From the NCBI GenBank assembly GCA_027257055.1, contig JAPVLO010000073.1:1798001-1862000 (forward strand): DNA of 64,000 nt, read 5' to 3'. The position numbers were made by a program, and so were the translations under genes. Positions 1 through 11,829 of the stretch are shown here, piece after piece. This stretch comes from Cephalopachus bancanus (Eukaryota > Chordata > Mammalia > Primates > Tarsiidae). Under the pieces are notes generated by a model that did no database searches, was not told where the DNA came from, and saw only the letters and a program-made list of their open reading frames with translations. Positions within the stretch are counted from its first letter, which is position 1. The number at the start of each line of letters is the position of its first letter.

Positions 1-1574
1 TCAGGAAGATGGTTTGTACATCTGGAGGCAAGCAGACAAGTACAGATGGTATTTGAGCAATTTAGGCAAAGTGTGAGGGGATAAATTAAGTTTTGGCAGC
101 AAAGTTAGAGGAAAAAGGAGATGGTAGTGATTCTTAAGGTGTTTGTATAAAGTGCTCTCCCTTCTTGGTCCATCTGCCAGCTCCTCAACTCCCAGGAATC
201 CTTACCTGCCCCCAACTCCTGACCTTATATCCTCTGTCTACAGATTAAGTACTCCTGATCTGATCTACCAGACCCCTTGTCACAATCTACCCCATGAGTC
301 TGGGAAGAATGTGAGAGCAGGATCTCTGTCTTATCATTGGATTCTTGGTCAGTGACTGACCTGGGTGCTCAATACATACTTCATGACTGAAATGCTTTTT
401 AAAAGTTTTTACAACATCTATTCCTTTGGGGTACCTATTATATGTGTACAGTCACAGGTCTGCATGAGGCCTTGACTGTGTTCCTCTATCATTATCTACA
501 CCTTGGAAAAGGTAAAAGTAGGACCTGTGAGTTTTGAGTCAATTTACAGAGGAATTTTCTTACACTTAGAGCTATTTAAACATGGGACAGATGGACTAGA
601 GATGTCTCTGTCACTGGAACTATTTCTATAGAGAGAGGCCTGTTGCAGGACAGGGATACTAAAGAAAGGACCAAGAGCTTTTCAAATTCTGCAGTTCCGG
701 GGGGAACAACTCCCAGCTCCCAAGCATAACTTTTAAGACCTTCTCAGCTCAGTGCCAGATTCCTCCTGCCTCTCCTGTCTTCTACAGGATTAAATTCTAT
801 CCTTGTCAGACCAGACTGTTACATACCATTCCCAGAATCCTTTCTACAGTTACTGGCCACTATGTTTTTGCTGAAACTGTTTTTACCACCTGGAATACCT
901 TTTCCCCTCATTTACAAGGCAGGCTGTCAAAATCACCCCACCCTCCAAAGCCCAGATCAAATGCCACCTCCTAAAGTCACAGCATCATAGAAAGTGAGAG
1001 CCAGAAGAGCCCGTGGAGATCATCCAAACACCCTCCTCACTTTACAGATGAGCTCCCTCCCATCCCCACCCCACCAAAAAACAGCGAAGGCTGCAAATTC
1101 AAGTGATTCAGCCAAGGTTAGTGCTGGGACTATGATTCAAACCCAGTCATCAGCCCTGAGTCCAAATTTCAACACATTAGAACCCGTCTCTGGGCTGCCA
1201 AGTGCAGAATTAAACCATTTTGCTTATGTTCTGATACAATACTTACATTTTGGCTTTGTATTGTGTTTACGTGAATTTAAGAAGACAGCTATATTACAGA
1301 GGCAAGATGTTTGGAGTTATTCATGAGGTGAAATCCACCCTCTGCCACTTTTTACCTGTGTGACTTTGTATAAATTACTTAACCTCTCTGGGCTTTGGTT
1401 TTCACATTTCCTGGTTCTCAGCTCACTTGGCATCTTCTCGGACCCTCTCTGCCTCCCTACCCAATGTCTCCACCCACTCCACTCATGTCACCATTTCCCA
1501 TCGCTTCTGTAACATTATGAAATCATCTTATTTAAGTGGCTGAATATTAGATAATTTAAAAAGAAAAATGACAA
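1..1574. other. Intronic sequence, no gene
   Basis: No exon or coherent reading frame is visible. At about 975-1165 there is a weak, degenerate MIR/MIR3-like stretch (catagaaagtgagagccaga, then a cacccagtttacagatgag-like core and ccaaggttagtgctgggac). The rest looks unique. Confidence 0.5.
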
Positions 1575-3240
1575 AGAATTAAATACAGAGTGAGAGATGG
1601 GGGTCTAGTTTTATCCTTCTGCATATGAATATCCAGTTTTCCTAGCACCATTTATTGAAGAGATTGTCCATTCCTCAATGAGTACTCTTGGTATCTTTGT
1701 CAAATATCAGTTGGCTGTAAATATGTGAATTAATTTCTAAGTTATCTATTCTGTTCCATTGGTCTATATGTATGTTTTTGTTACTATAGCTTTGTAGTAT
1801 ATTTTGAAGTCTAGTAGTGTGAAGCCTCCAACTTTGTTCTTTTTGCTCAGGACTGCTTTGGTTATTTGGGTTTTTTTGTGGTTCCATACAAATTTTAGGT
1901 TTTTAAAAATATATATCTGTGAAGAATGTCATTAGTGTTTTCATAGGGATTGCATTGAATCTGTACATTGCTTTCAAAGATCTAAATGTAAGACCTGAAA
2001 CTATAAAACTGCTAGAAGAAAACATACGGAAAACACTTTAGGACATTGTTCTGGGAAAATATCTTATGAATAAGACCTCAAAAGCATAGGCAACACAAGA
2101 AAAATTTAAAAATGGGATTATATCAAACGAGAAAGCTTCTGCACAGCAAAGGAAACAATCAACAGAGTGAAACGACAACTGACAGAATGGGAGAAATTAT
2201 TTGAAAATTACTCATGTGACAGGAGATTCATATCCAGAATATACAAAAAACTCAAACATCTCGATAGCAAAAAAAGAACCCCAAACAACCTGATTAAAAA
2301 ATAGGCAAATGATCTGAACAGACACTTCTCAAAATAAGATATTCCAAAGGCCAACAAATATATGAGAAAATGCTAAACATCATAAATATAAATAAAAACC
2401 ACAGTTAGTATGCCTATTTCAAAAAGACAAAAAATAATAAATAGTGGTGAAGAGGCAGAGAAAAGATAACTCTTACACACTATTGGTAGAAATGTAAATT
2501 AGTACAGCCACTACGGAGAACAGTATGAGGCTTCCTCAAGAAACTAAAAATAGAACTACCACATGATCCAGCAATCCCATTACTGGGCATTTATCCAAAG
2601 GAAAGAAAATCAGTATATTGAAGAGACACCTGCACCCTCATGTTTATTGCAGCACTATTCACAATAGCCAACATACGAAATCAGCCTAGGAGTCCAACCA
2701 CAGATGAATGGATAAATAAAATGTGGTATATACACAATAAAATACTATTCACCCATAAAAAAGAATAAAAGCCTGTCATTTACGGCAACATAGATGGGAC
2801 TGGAAAACATTACGTTAATTAAAATAAGCTAAGAACAGAAAGTTATTCACATGTGAAAGCTAAAAAAAGGTAATCTCATAGAAGCAAAAAGTAGAACAGA
2901 GGATAACAGAGGTTGAAAAGTGTGGAGGAAGGGAGGAATAGGAAGAAATTTGTTAAAGGATACAAAATTACAACTAGATAGGAGGAATAAGTTCTAGTGT
3001 TCTATACCACTGTAGGATGATTATAGTTAACAATAATATATACTTTCAAATAGATAGACGGAAGATACTGAATGCCCGCAACATAAAATAATTATAAATG
3101 AGATGATGAATATGCCAATTACACTGATCTAATCATTATGCATTATATATAGGAACATCACTATGTACTCTATAAATATGTACAATTATTATATGTCCAT
3201 TTTAAAAATTAAATTTAAAAAGTAAAAAGAGAATTAAATA
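1575..3240. mobile_element. L1 insertion with 5' inversion (twin-primed)
   Basis: Bases about 1590-1983 read as L1 ORF2 on the minus strand, giving fragments such as [20 protein letters not shown] and QWNRIDNLEINSHIY. From about 1984 the continuation of the same ORF2 runs on the plus strand (gtaagacctgaaactataaa) through the 3' end to a decayed A-rich tail at 3204-3230. An 11-bp direct repeat, agaattaaata, flanks the whole at 1575-1585 and 3230-3240. This is the layout expected for one insertion with 5' inversion. Many stops make it inactive. Confidence 0.85.
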
Positions 3241-3244
3241 GGGT

Positions 3245-3485
3245 GATAACAGGCAATACTGTTATTACAGGGATCAGTACACTTTTGGTAAAAGGCCAGA
3301 GTCAATATTTGGGCTTTCTGAGCCACATGATCTCTCTTGTAACTTACTCAGTGCTGACACTGCAGCTTGAAAGCACCATCAATACGCAAATGAGTAAACT
3401 AGTTTTATATGTTCCCATAAAACTTTATTTACAAAAACAGTCAGGAGACCAGATTTGACCCACGAGCATTTGTTTGCCAAACCCT
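3245..3485 (+). mobile_element. hAT-Charlie-type non-autonomous DNA transposon fossil
   Basis: The stretch reads like a common hAT fossil in mammals: aaaggccagagtcaatattt, gggctttctgagccacatga, then cccataaaactttatttaca and a gtttgccaaaccc end. It abuts the L1 insertion. I cannot name the exact subfamily with confidence. Confidence 0.65.
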
Positions 3486-5025
3486 AGTTAACAGGAATAA
3501 AAGCAAAAAAATAAAAAAGTCTTCTTAAGAGAAATTTTAAATGTTACTATATTTTAAAACATAACACCTCTTATACACAGTTGTTTGGCAGACTGTGGTA
3601 AAATAGAAAAAGGCCTACCTGACAACCCAGCACTTCCTCTTCCAGTTAAATACCCTAGCCACCATTCACAAACGTCTCTGAGGAGTCCCACACTGAAATA
3701 TTCAGTAAGGGTACAGAAACTCTATCATAAATAGTGGACTGAATAGATACAATGGGCTATGCTCATGAAATGTGACTCAGCAGAAAAAAGAAATGAGCTG
3801 GAACTAATGATATTTTAATGTGGACAAAAATCAAGCAGTCCCCCCCCCATATAGCCAAAAGAATCATTCATTTAGTAAATATGAGATTAATAAATGTAAA
3901 ATCCTTACTGCATGCCAGGCATCAGAATACAAAGTTCATTAAGACTGATTCCTTACCTAACCCTGAATTGTACCCCCCATATTTATAATTTAAAAAAGAC
4001 CAATCCTTTATCCACAACGTAAGTAGATACCAATAATTTTGTATTTTCATAAAAAGTGGCAAATGATTGTTATTCTTAAAGGCAGTTTCTAGAACTGAGA
4101 GAGCAAATTATACTCAGAATTCCAATAGTTAGAATGATAAAATCAACACAAGATCAATTGCATAACAAGTCACCAAAATCAAGCAACTTTGATGAAGTAC
4201 ACTGTAGAGAAATGTGCTCTAAAGTACAACACTATGTATTTAAAATGCATCCAAAATAATGTATGAAAACCAACTTGCTGGTGCCTCAAGGGATGTGAAT
4301 GGCATGAGTGGTGGTCACATGGGGACCATAGCTTTAAATGTATTACTTTATTTCTTTTAAGAAAAGAAGATAAAAAATGATCAATAATTTAAACTCATTA
4401 TTATGCATTTATTACTACATATTATTATTTTTAATTCTAGTAGTGTGGCTATGTTTTTATATATTATTACTTATACATTTTAATATTTTGAAGCTTCTTC
4501 CTTAAAAACAGAGAGTTCATTAGATGTACTTTTCATGTATAATTCCTCAAGTTATAAAGAGTTCAATTTTCATCAAACCTACCTACCTGGATCTGTTTTC
4601 CGACTTTCTAATTGACCTTTGAAGCAAAATTATTTCTTCCCAGCTGGGGTTTGACTCTGTAGCTACTTAAAGTATTGCTGGCATCTAAAAAAAAATGTCT
4701 CTGACTGAATAACAGAATTTCTCCCAAAATAATTTGCTCTAATAGATGTTAATACCCTTGTACTTCTAATTCTATAATGATATCAAGATAATAGTTGCTA
4801 ATCTCACATGAACCATAGCTTAGAGTCTTAATTCTTACTTCTCCATGAGTTCCAGAAAGTAGACTCATTGACAAATGTAGTATGAGGAACTTTAAGAACT
4901 CTTATTTCATCCTGAAGGATGCCTCAGAGTTAAACCAACAGGTCTGTCTAACCTGTAGTGTTGGGGTTAGGCATAGACAAGACTACCTAACACTAGCTAA
5001 TGAGAGTTTTTTTTTTTTTTTTAAT
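3486..5025. other. Intronic sequence, no gene
   Basis: AT-rich intron without recognisable exon. A C9 run lies at about 3841 and an 18-base T run at 5007-5022. Nothing else stands out. Confidence 0.4.
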
Positions 5026-5131
5026 AGAAGTTCCTAGGGAAACCCCCCTTGGGTCCTCTCCCACTATGGGAGCTTTTCTGTCTTCTCAATAAATCTTGCT
5101 TTCTAAGAAAAAAAAAAAGAAAGAAATTCCT
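5026..5131 (+). mobile_element. TINE-like short retroposon (LTR R-derived), copy 1
   Basis: A core of about 72 bp (5036-5107) contains gagctttt-type sequence ctcccactatgggagctttt, the polyadenylation signal AATAAA at 5088-5093, and ends about 14 bp after it in an A tail (5108-5121). The unit is flanked by agaagttcct (5026-5035) and agaaattcct (5122-5131), one mismatch in ten. The layout is that of a short capped, polyadenylated retroviral-LTR R transcript mobilised by L1. Such Tarsius interspersed elements are reported from the tarsier genome. Confidence 0.75.
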
Positions 5132-5184
5132 TCTGGCTTTTCTCCAGAACTGCATCAATGACTCCCATGATACATTGTTTCCAA

Positions 5185-5207
5185 AGTGTGAGTGTATGTG
5201 TGTCTGT

Positions 5208-5296
<89 letters not shown>
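5185..5296. repeat. (TG)n followed by (AG)n microsatellite
   Basis: A TG tract, imperfect at first and then perfect, runs to about 5249 and passes directly into an AG tract to about 5295. The long translations through it in both directions are simple-repeat artefacts. Confidence 0.98.
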
Positions 5297-5299
<3 letters not shown>

Positions 5300-7307
5300 G
5301 TTCATCATGGGAGAGAAGGCACATTACAGAAGTCAAGAGCAGCACCACCTTTGCAACCAGGTAGATCTGGGTTTACATCTAGGGACAGTAGACTTTCTCA
5401 GCACCAGATGAGCTCATTTTTCTCATAAGCAAGATGGGGATTACACCTAGCTCACACTGCATATACAGCTCCCACCCAGACACATATAGGACCTGTACCA
5501 TGCATAATGTTGACACAGGTATACTGCATTTTCAAAGTGTTCTATGTTTTTGCTATATGTGAATAGTTTTCTTTTTGTTTTTAGTTGCACAATACAGAAT
5601 ATCTCAATTTATTTATTTAAAAATAATGTACCCCCAAAATGACTGGGTAACATAATTAGCCTTTCTATTACGAAAAGACCACAGTTTCCACATCAAGCTT
5701 GAATGAAAGCATATGATAAACATAAAGGCCTGTTTTCTATAAGGTAAGTCATTCTAAATAAATCTTTAAACTTGCTCACTATCTAGCACAGTTCTGTTTA
5801 TTTACTGCCGACTATCTTCTCCACACTGGTAATTGCTTTCTCCTGGCAGCAAGAAATTTATATGCCCTGTTTTGCCCAAATATTATAGTTCACATAGAAC
5901 GAAAACAACTCTCCTATGATTCTTCTAATACCTATGGGGAAGAACATGGGATGGGCCAAGGATAGAATTTCAGTTCCAATTTTACATCATCTAGCTATTG
6001 TCAGTTCAAGTTTATTTCAATGGAAGAATTTGAGGCACTTCTGAGGTTAACATTTATGAGCTCAAATGGGGAAAAAAAGGAGAGCTAATTCACTGGATTT
6101 GAAATACTCTATGGACATAATTTAGAACTAGTCTGTATGCTTTTTCTCAGCTGACTTACAGGATGAAAACAACAGTTTAAACCTTTCAAGTTTGATTTGT
6201 ATCTATTTAAGCATTTTATTAGTTTAGCTATCCATGTATTGTTTCTTGAGTGAGAAAAGCAATGGGAAAATTCTTACATATTTTAAGGCAGAGGTAACTG
6301 AAGGAGAGGCTCAGCCAGATTCCTACTGAGGTCAAGTTGGCCTAATTAAAGTTTATAGAATGTGGCCTGTATTATATTCAACAGCAGATACTACTTTGCT
6401 ATAGTTGCAAGTATGACATTATTTAATCACAGTTTCAAATACAGGCAACATAGAAAATAGAAAAGACACTCTATATTGTATGGTTATTATTTTGTCAGTA
6501 ATTTTTACTGACACGAAGGACCAAGAATGGGAAGAATGAATTGTTTACCAGAGTCCTCAGAGGCTCACGAGAGTACAGATCACTATAAAATGAAATCCTG
6601 AGAGGCTTAAACATACACTAATAAGAAAATGTTATTTTCAAAGCTCAACCAAAGACAAATATTAAACTGCATCTATTGAAAGTTAACATGGTCAATATAC
6701 AATCTGCATGGAGGGTTAGTTAAAACACAAATTAACTAGTTATTCACTGAAGGCATAATGGTCTTCCAGTGACAAAGTGATATCTCCCAAAGACTCAAAG
6801 GGTGGGAAGGTTATCTAAATAACGATCTACTTTTCCTCTCAAAATTGTGCTCAATTCATTCAAGAAAGGAAATTTTTCCTTAAAAATTTCAGTGACTGAG
6901 ATAAGCTTTGCATTTATACATGTTCCAACAAAAATATTTTCAGTATAAAACTTCCTCTTCCATTTGTTTTTTGATCAGTTCAAGATTACACAAGCACAAT
7001 CCTGGTCAAAACTCAGAAATCTTCAAAGATTTTCTTCTTCAACCTCTACCCACTTCAGTGACAATTCTTTACCTAACTTTAAGACATTTACAGAGCTTAT
7101 TTTCCAAAATCAGAGGTCTAAGACCACCATAGTTTTATTTATGTTATTATTAAGAAAACTTCCTTACTCCAAGCTCAATGGCAAACTGAAGTCTCAGTTT
7201 GAACCCCCAGGATGAGGTTGTTAAGAGAAGACAGCAGGAAAGAAGCTGGCCCAGTGCTGTCTTAGGGAAAAGAAGGATCTATACCCGCCTCAAAACTGAT
7301 GGGTAAC
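5297..7307. other. Intronic sequence with a MIR fragment, no gene
   Basis: A MIR-like piece in plus orientation lies at about 5345-5460 (ccaggtagatctgggtttac, then gcaagatggggattacac). The remainder shows no exon, RNA gene or named repeat that I can support. Confidence 0.5.
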
Positions 7308-7391
7308 ACTGAGTAAAACATTTCTCTCTCATCTTAAACATCTTAAACATCTTAAACACTGAGTAAAACATTTCTTTCTCATCTTAAACAG
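7308..7391 (+). repeat. Short tandem duplication
   Basis: The unit cactgagtaaaacatttctc with its continuation tctcatcttaaaca occurs twice, and the first copy also carries extra catcttaaa repeats. Total span about 84 bp. Confidence 0.9.
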
Positions 7392-7949
7392 TGCTCTAGC
7401 CCTGAGATCACAAACAAACGTGAGAAGTATGGTGCATATTTTGAATAGCTTGGAAGCAGAGGACAATAAGCACCCTTCCCTCTCTGTGATGACATGGCAC
7501 TGCTCTCAGGAGTGGCCTCAACAAACAGCTAAACATACTGGCCAACAATTATTGTCAGAAAGGACTCTTCATGCCAAAACCACAATCCCTGTGTCTGGCA
7601 GACACCCTTCTACATTCACATGGGTAATAAATAGTAAAAAACTCTATTCGAGAGATTAACTCATATGGTGATCTGGGGGTGCTAACAAATATTTGCTCTG
7701 GCAGGCATCTCACGATAGGGTCATGCTGAAAGGCAACTGTTATGGAAGATTCCTTTATGGCAACAGGCAACAGGTTGGTTCTCCAACCCCTGACGTTCAC
7801 CTACATGCTGTCCTCCACTCTGCCTTCCAGTGTTCTCTTGACTCCCCAGTTCTCTCCGTTGAACCCTCCTAAAACTTAAGTTCATGAAATACATACTCCC
7901 CAATATATCCATACGCTATTTACAGAACACTGGCCTGAGTTCATTGCTT

Positions 7950-9115
7950 CTTTTGCAGCTGTTGACTTTCCCCACAAGACTTTTTCTCTCTTCTTTATCT
8001 CTCTACATAAGTGATCTCATTCAATACCATGGCTTTAAGTCCTATAAATATGTTGATAACTCCCAACTCCTCACCCCTGAGTTACTGACCCACATCCAAT
8101 TGTCTGCCAGGCAGGATATAGCACTGGCCTCTCCTTGTTCCCCAAAGCACTTTCAGACCATGACTGCTCAGCCCTTGAACAGCAGTTCCTGCTCCTGAGA
8201 AGCTTATGACATGATGCCCCAATACCTGCTACCATTCTCTGGCCATGTTTTCTACCAGGTAACAGACCCAAATATCCTGAAGATTTTGTCACTTACTCCA
8301 TATTATTATTCTTGACCTCAAGCCCTAGCTTCCATGTAGATAATTTCAGTCCATGTGAATATCCATCTAATAACCTAGACTCTTAGTGTTTTACCTTCTC
8401 AAATAAAAGACTGTCTCTCCACTGTAACTAAGTAACTCAAGGTCATAGCTAGACTCCAGACCTTGACATCATCTAGACATGCTCCAACTAAAATCCAACT
8501 ATGCAACTGTCTGACCTGAATGTACTGTCTCCAGTTACCTTACTTCCACAAATTCCTCTTTAATTTCACTGAGACCAGTGCCAAGTCTCTCTAGTTTTTT
8601 GTCCTTATCTTTTTCAGCCCACTCTCATTACTCTTAAAATTCTTTCTTCTTTCAGTGTCCATAATATCACACTCTCCTGCTGTTACTCCCACCTTTCCAG
8701 CTGCTCCTTCTCAGAAGCCACTGGGATGCTTCTCTATCCAGCCTGAGTGTGCTGGAGCCCACTGGGACTCACTTCTTAATCTTTTCTGTCTCTCTGCATA
8801 AGTGATCTCATTCAATACCACGGCTTTAAGTCCTATATAAATGTTGATAACTCCCTAACTTCACCCCTGAATTCCAGACCCACATCCAGTTGTCTTCCTG
8901 AAATCTCTACCTGGAGCTATAAGAGGTATCTCAAACTTAAATGACCCAAAAGAATGCCCACTGCGCCACTTAAAATTCATTCTTCTCCTAGTCATCCTCC
9001 TTTCAGTAAATGATATGACCACCACCAAGTGGATCAGGCTAAAAACCTGTGCACTCCTAGGTTCTCCTTGATTATACTATTTCTTTTTTTCCATATCCAA
9101 TCTACTCAGCAATTG
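7950..9115 (+). mobile_element. L2 LINE remnant, plus orientation
   Basis: Degenerate L2 text is recognisable in order: tgatctcattcaataccatg (the 'date' segment of L2), tcccaactcctcacccctga, then ggtatctcaaacttaaatga and ccatatccaatctactcagc. One part is present twice (7993-8108 and 8783-8898). No open frame is retained. Confidence 0.65.
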
Positions 9116-9337
9116 CATTTTCAAATAGCTATTGAGCAGCTGCTCTGTACCGGGCACTACTGTACTGGGATACAGTAATAAACATAAAACACTCTTTCCC
9201 TCAAGAAAGTGACATTCTAGCAAAAGGAAATGGAAAATAAGCAAGTAAATAAAATGTATAGACTGTCAGATGGTGATAACCTTTGAGAAGAATAAATAAA
9301 GCAAGGAAAGGGTTAGGGAATTATAGTATAGCACAGG

Positions 9338-9438
9338 CAGATACAATTTTTTAATTTAAAGCAGGATTTACTGAGGGAACAGAAAAGCTCCGAGAGTGGG
9401 AGGGGGCCTGAGGAGGTTGCCCAGATACAATTTTTAAT
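9338..9438 (-). mobile_element. TINE-like short retroposon (LTR R-derived), copy 2
   Basis: The core at 9356-9421 reads on the minus strand ctcccactctcggagctttt, ctgttccctcagtaaatcct, gcttt, related to copy 1 at 5036-5107. The polyadenylation signal is the variant AGTAAA. It is flanked by cagatacaattttt direct repeats (9338-9355 and 9422-9438), identical over about 15 bp. The insertion sits inside an antisense L2. Confidence 0.78.
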
Positions 9439-9600
9439 AGAACAATTAGCAAAGGTAGGATTGCAAGGGTGACATTGACACAGATACTGAAGAAGGTGAG
9501 GGTGCAAGTCATGAGGGTGTCTGGAAGAGGAGAATTCCAGGGAAAGGTTCTAGCAAGTACAAAGGTCCTGCGGTAAGAATGAGCCTGTTGCATTCAATAC

Positions 9601-9691
9601 CCAGCAGGTTGAGGCTGTGGTGGCCGGGAGCGGCCACTGCACTCCAGTCTGGGCGACAGCATGAGACTCCAACTCAAAAAACAAAACAAAA
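9601..9691 (+). mobile_element. Alu, 5'-truncated right-arm fragment
   Basis: The right arm starts at cccagcaggttgaggctg and runs through ggccgggagcggccactgca to tccaactcaaaaaacaaaac. It belongs to the young local Alu lineage. Confidence 0.9.
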
Positions 9692-9835
9692 CAGCAACCA
9701 GCAACAAGACCAGGGTGCCTGGAAGATAGTAAACACACAGCGACTGGTGGGTCTTTAAAGGTCACTTTTAGAGTTTAAACTCTGAGTGTGATGGGAGGCC
9801 TTGGAAGGCTTTAAGTCAAAGAATAACATTATCTT

Positions 9836-10123
9836 TTTTTTTTTTTGAGTTGGAGTCTTACTCTGTCGCCCAGACTGGAGTGCAGTGGCTGCTCCCAGCC
9901 ACCGCAGCCTCGACCTGCTGGGCTCCGGCGATCCTTCCCCTCAGCCTTCCAAGTAGCTGGAACTGCAGGCACGCGCTACCATACCCAGCTAATTTTTTGA
10001 TTTATTGTAGAGATGAGGTCTCGCCAAGTTGCCCAGAAGGGTCTCGAACCTGCGGGCTCAGGCAATCCACTCACCTCAGCCTCCCAAAGCATGGGATTAC
10101 AGGCTGAGCCACCAAGCCCGGCT
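9836..10123 (-). mobile_element. Full-length dimeric Alu (young lineage, no left-arm deletion)
   Basis: It begins with a T run and gagttggagtcttactctgt and ends in gagccaccaagcccggct. Target-site duplication acattatctt lies on both sides (9826-9835 and 10124-10133). The left arm keeps the acttgg-containing segment (ctcgccaagttgcccag on plus). Confidence 0.95.
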
Positions 10124-10312
10124 ACATTATCTTAAATGGCTCCTCTGGCTCCTACGTGGAGAGCAGACGCAAAGGGACAGACCAGTTAGAAGGGAGGCTA
10201 GAATCTAAGTGAGAGATGATGGTTTAGACAAAGGGGAGAGCTATGAACAAAGAAGTGATAGACTAAATATATTTTAAAGGTAGAGCCAATAGGATTTGCC
10301 AATAGTTAAATG

Positions 10313-11235
10313 CTACTGATTCTATTTCCAAATCCATCTGCTTCTTCACTGCCACTCCCAAGTCCGAATCCTCCTCAGCACTTGTCTGGACTACTTTGAT
10401 GACCTCTTAACTGGCCTTCTTGCTTCCATCCATCCCTGCTCTTCATTTTTTTAAAAATTTAATTTAATTTTTATGTTTTCCAGGCTGATCTTGAACTCCA
10501 TGCTTCAAGCAATCTTCCTGCCTCAGCCTCCCAAAGTGGGATTACTAGAGTGAACTTTGCTCTACATTCCTAACAATATACTCACTAACTAATAAAAACC
10601 TTAGTAAGATCTCAACCCTCCTCTGTTGACAATACTTGAAAGGCATCCTGTTGCGTTTACATCATCACACTGATCTATTCCATCCTAGCCTCCCCTCTTC
10701 TTTTTTTTACTCTACTCTCTCTTCCTTATTATTTGAATGAGCCCTTCATGCTGATCATTCCCTGAACTTTCTCCAGCCCAGATCTTGCTCTTGAGCTCAA
10801 GGTGTGTATATCCGATTGTCTACTAAATCTAAACTCCTTGCAAAACTCCTGCAAAGCCCTGAATGTCATGGCTGCTGTCTGCCTTTTTAAATTCATCTCA
10901 TGTTGACCTTCCTTTCACACACCTTGGTCGCCTTTTCATTCCTGCTAAACTCTTTCCAGCCTCAGGCTCTCTACATTAATTCTCCCTCTAACCAGATCTT
11001 CATGGGCTGGTTCTCTCTTACCCTTCAGATCTTAACAAAAATATGACCCCCGTGGAAGGCCTCCCTGAGCCCTTGTTGAGATTAGGCCCTTCCATTATCC
11101 TCCATCACAGCAGACAGATTAGTTCCTTCATGACACTTACCACAATCCATAACTGTCCTTACTGCCTGCATCTCTCCTCATATGGGAAGGGGTGTTGTCT
11201 GTCTTGTTGTCTTAGTGCCTGGTGACTTCTCTCCC
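10313..11235 (+). mobile_element. L2 LINE 3' region, plus orientation, with inserted pieces
   Basis: L2 3' text is recognisable: ctcttaactggccttcttgc, gaaaggcatcctgttgcgtt, tggaaggcctccctgagccc and atgggaaggggtgttgtctg. It is interrupted by an Alu monomer (10441-10556) and by a 143-bp piece (10686-10828) that belongs to an upstream part of L2 and duplicates 12372-12528. Confidence 0.75.
10441..10556 (-). mobile_element. Old Alu monomer (FLAM-like)
   Basis: Antisense left-arm-only sequence: ccaggctgatcttgaactcc, then cctgcctcagcctcccaaag, ttactagagtgaac. It is diverged and monomeric. Confidence 0.75.
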
Positions 11236-11439
11236 CCAATTCCACCATTCTCTTTACACTCTTAACCCATCTCCTCTCAACTAACTCTCAGGGGATGACC
11301 TTGTGTTCTATTTAATCAAGTAAACAAAAGTCAGCAGGCAGGATCCCCTTCAATCCCTTCACCTTTACCCCATCGCTCCACAACAGGACCCATCCAGCTA
11401 TGTCTTGATATCCCTATCAACCACACAGAGAATCCCTCT

Positions 11440-11816
11440 TTTTTTCTAGTCTGTTCAGGCTGCTTTAATAAAATACCACAGACTCGGTGTCTTGAACAAC
11501 AGAATTCTATTTGTCACACCTGGAGGCTGGGAAGTCCAAGATTTAGGGGCTGGCAGATATTTGGTTTCTGGTGGGGACCCTCTTTCTGGCTTGCAGATGG
11601 CCACCTTCTTGCTGTATCCTTACATGGCAGAGAAAGGTCTTCTCTCTCTTGTCTTTTCTTGAAAGGGCACTAATCCATTGTGTGAGGGTTCTGTCCTCAT
11701 GACATAATTACTTCTCAAAAGGCCCAATTGCCAAATGCCATGAAACTGGGGACTGGAGCTTCAACATATAAACTTTGGGGGGATATAAAGATTCCGTCCA
11801 TTTTGCACCCATAGTT
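11440..11816 (-). mobile_element. MLT1-like ERVL-MaLR LTR, antisense
   Basis: The stretch starts ctgttcaggctgctttaata and contains acctggaggctgggaagtcc, tgtatccttacatggcagag and ggcactaatccattgtgtga, ending near gattccgtcca. This is the reverse complement of a typical MaLR LTR. No internal retroviral sequence accompanies it. Confidence 0.75.
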
Positions 11817-11829
11817 AATCCTTCCCTCT

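Larger units (their letters stand above)
9120..10312 (-). mobile_element. L2 LINE remnant, minus orientation, interrupted by TINE and Alus
   Basis: Antisense L2 is visible as gtcagatggtgataaccttt, taaataaagcaaggaaaggg, ggaaggctttaagtcaaaga and gccaataggatttgccaata. It is split by the TINE-like insertion at 9338-9438, an Alu fragment at 9601-9690 and a full Alu at 9836-10123. Confidence 0.7.

Noticed and set aside
5036..5107. Remnant of a normal solo LTR
   Set aside because: Too short, with target-site duplication and A tail directly at the core; a solo LTR would have U3 and TG...CA ends.
5021..5411. Open frames with Ser-Leu or His-Thr repeats
   Set aside because: Produced by the TG/AG microsatellite.
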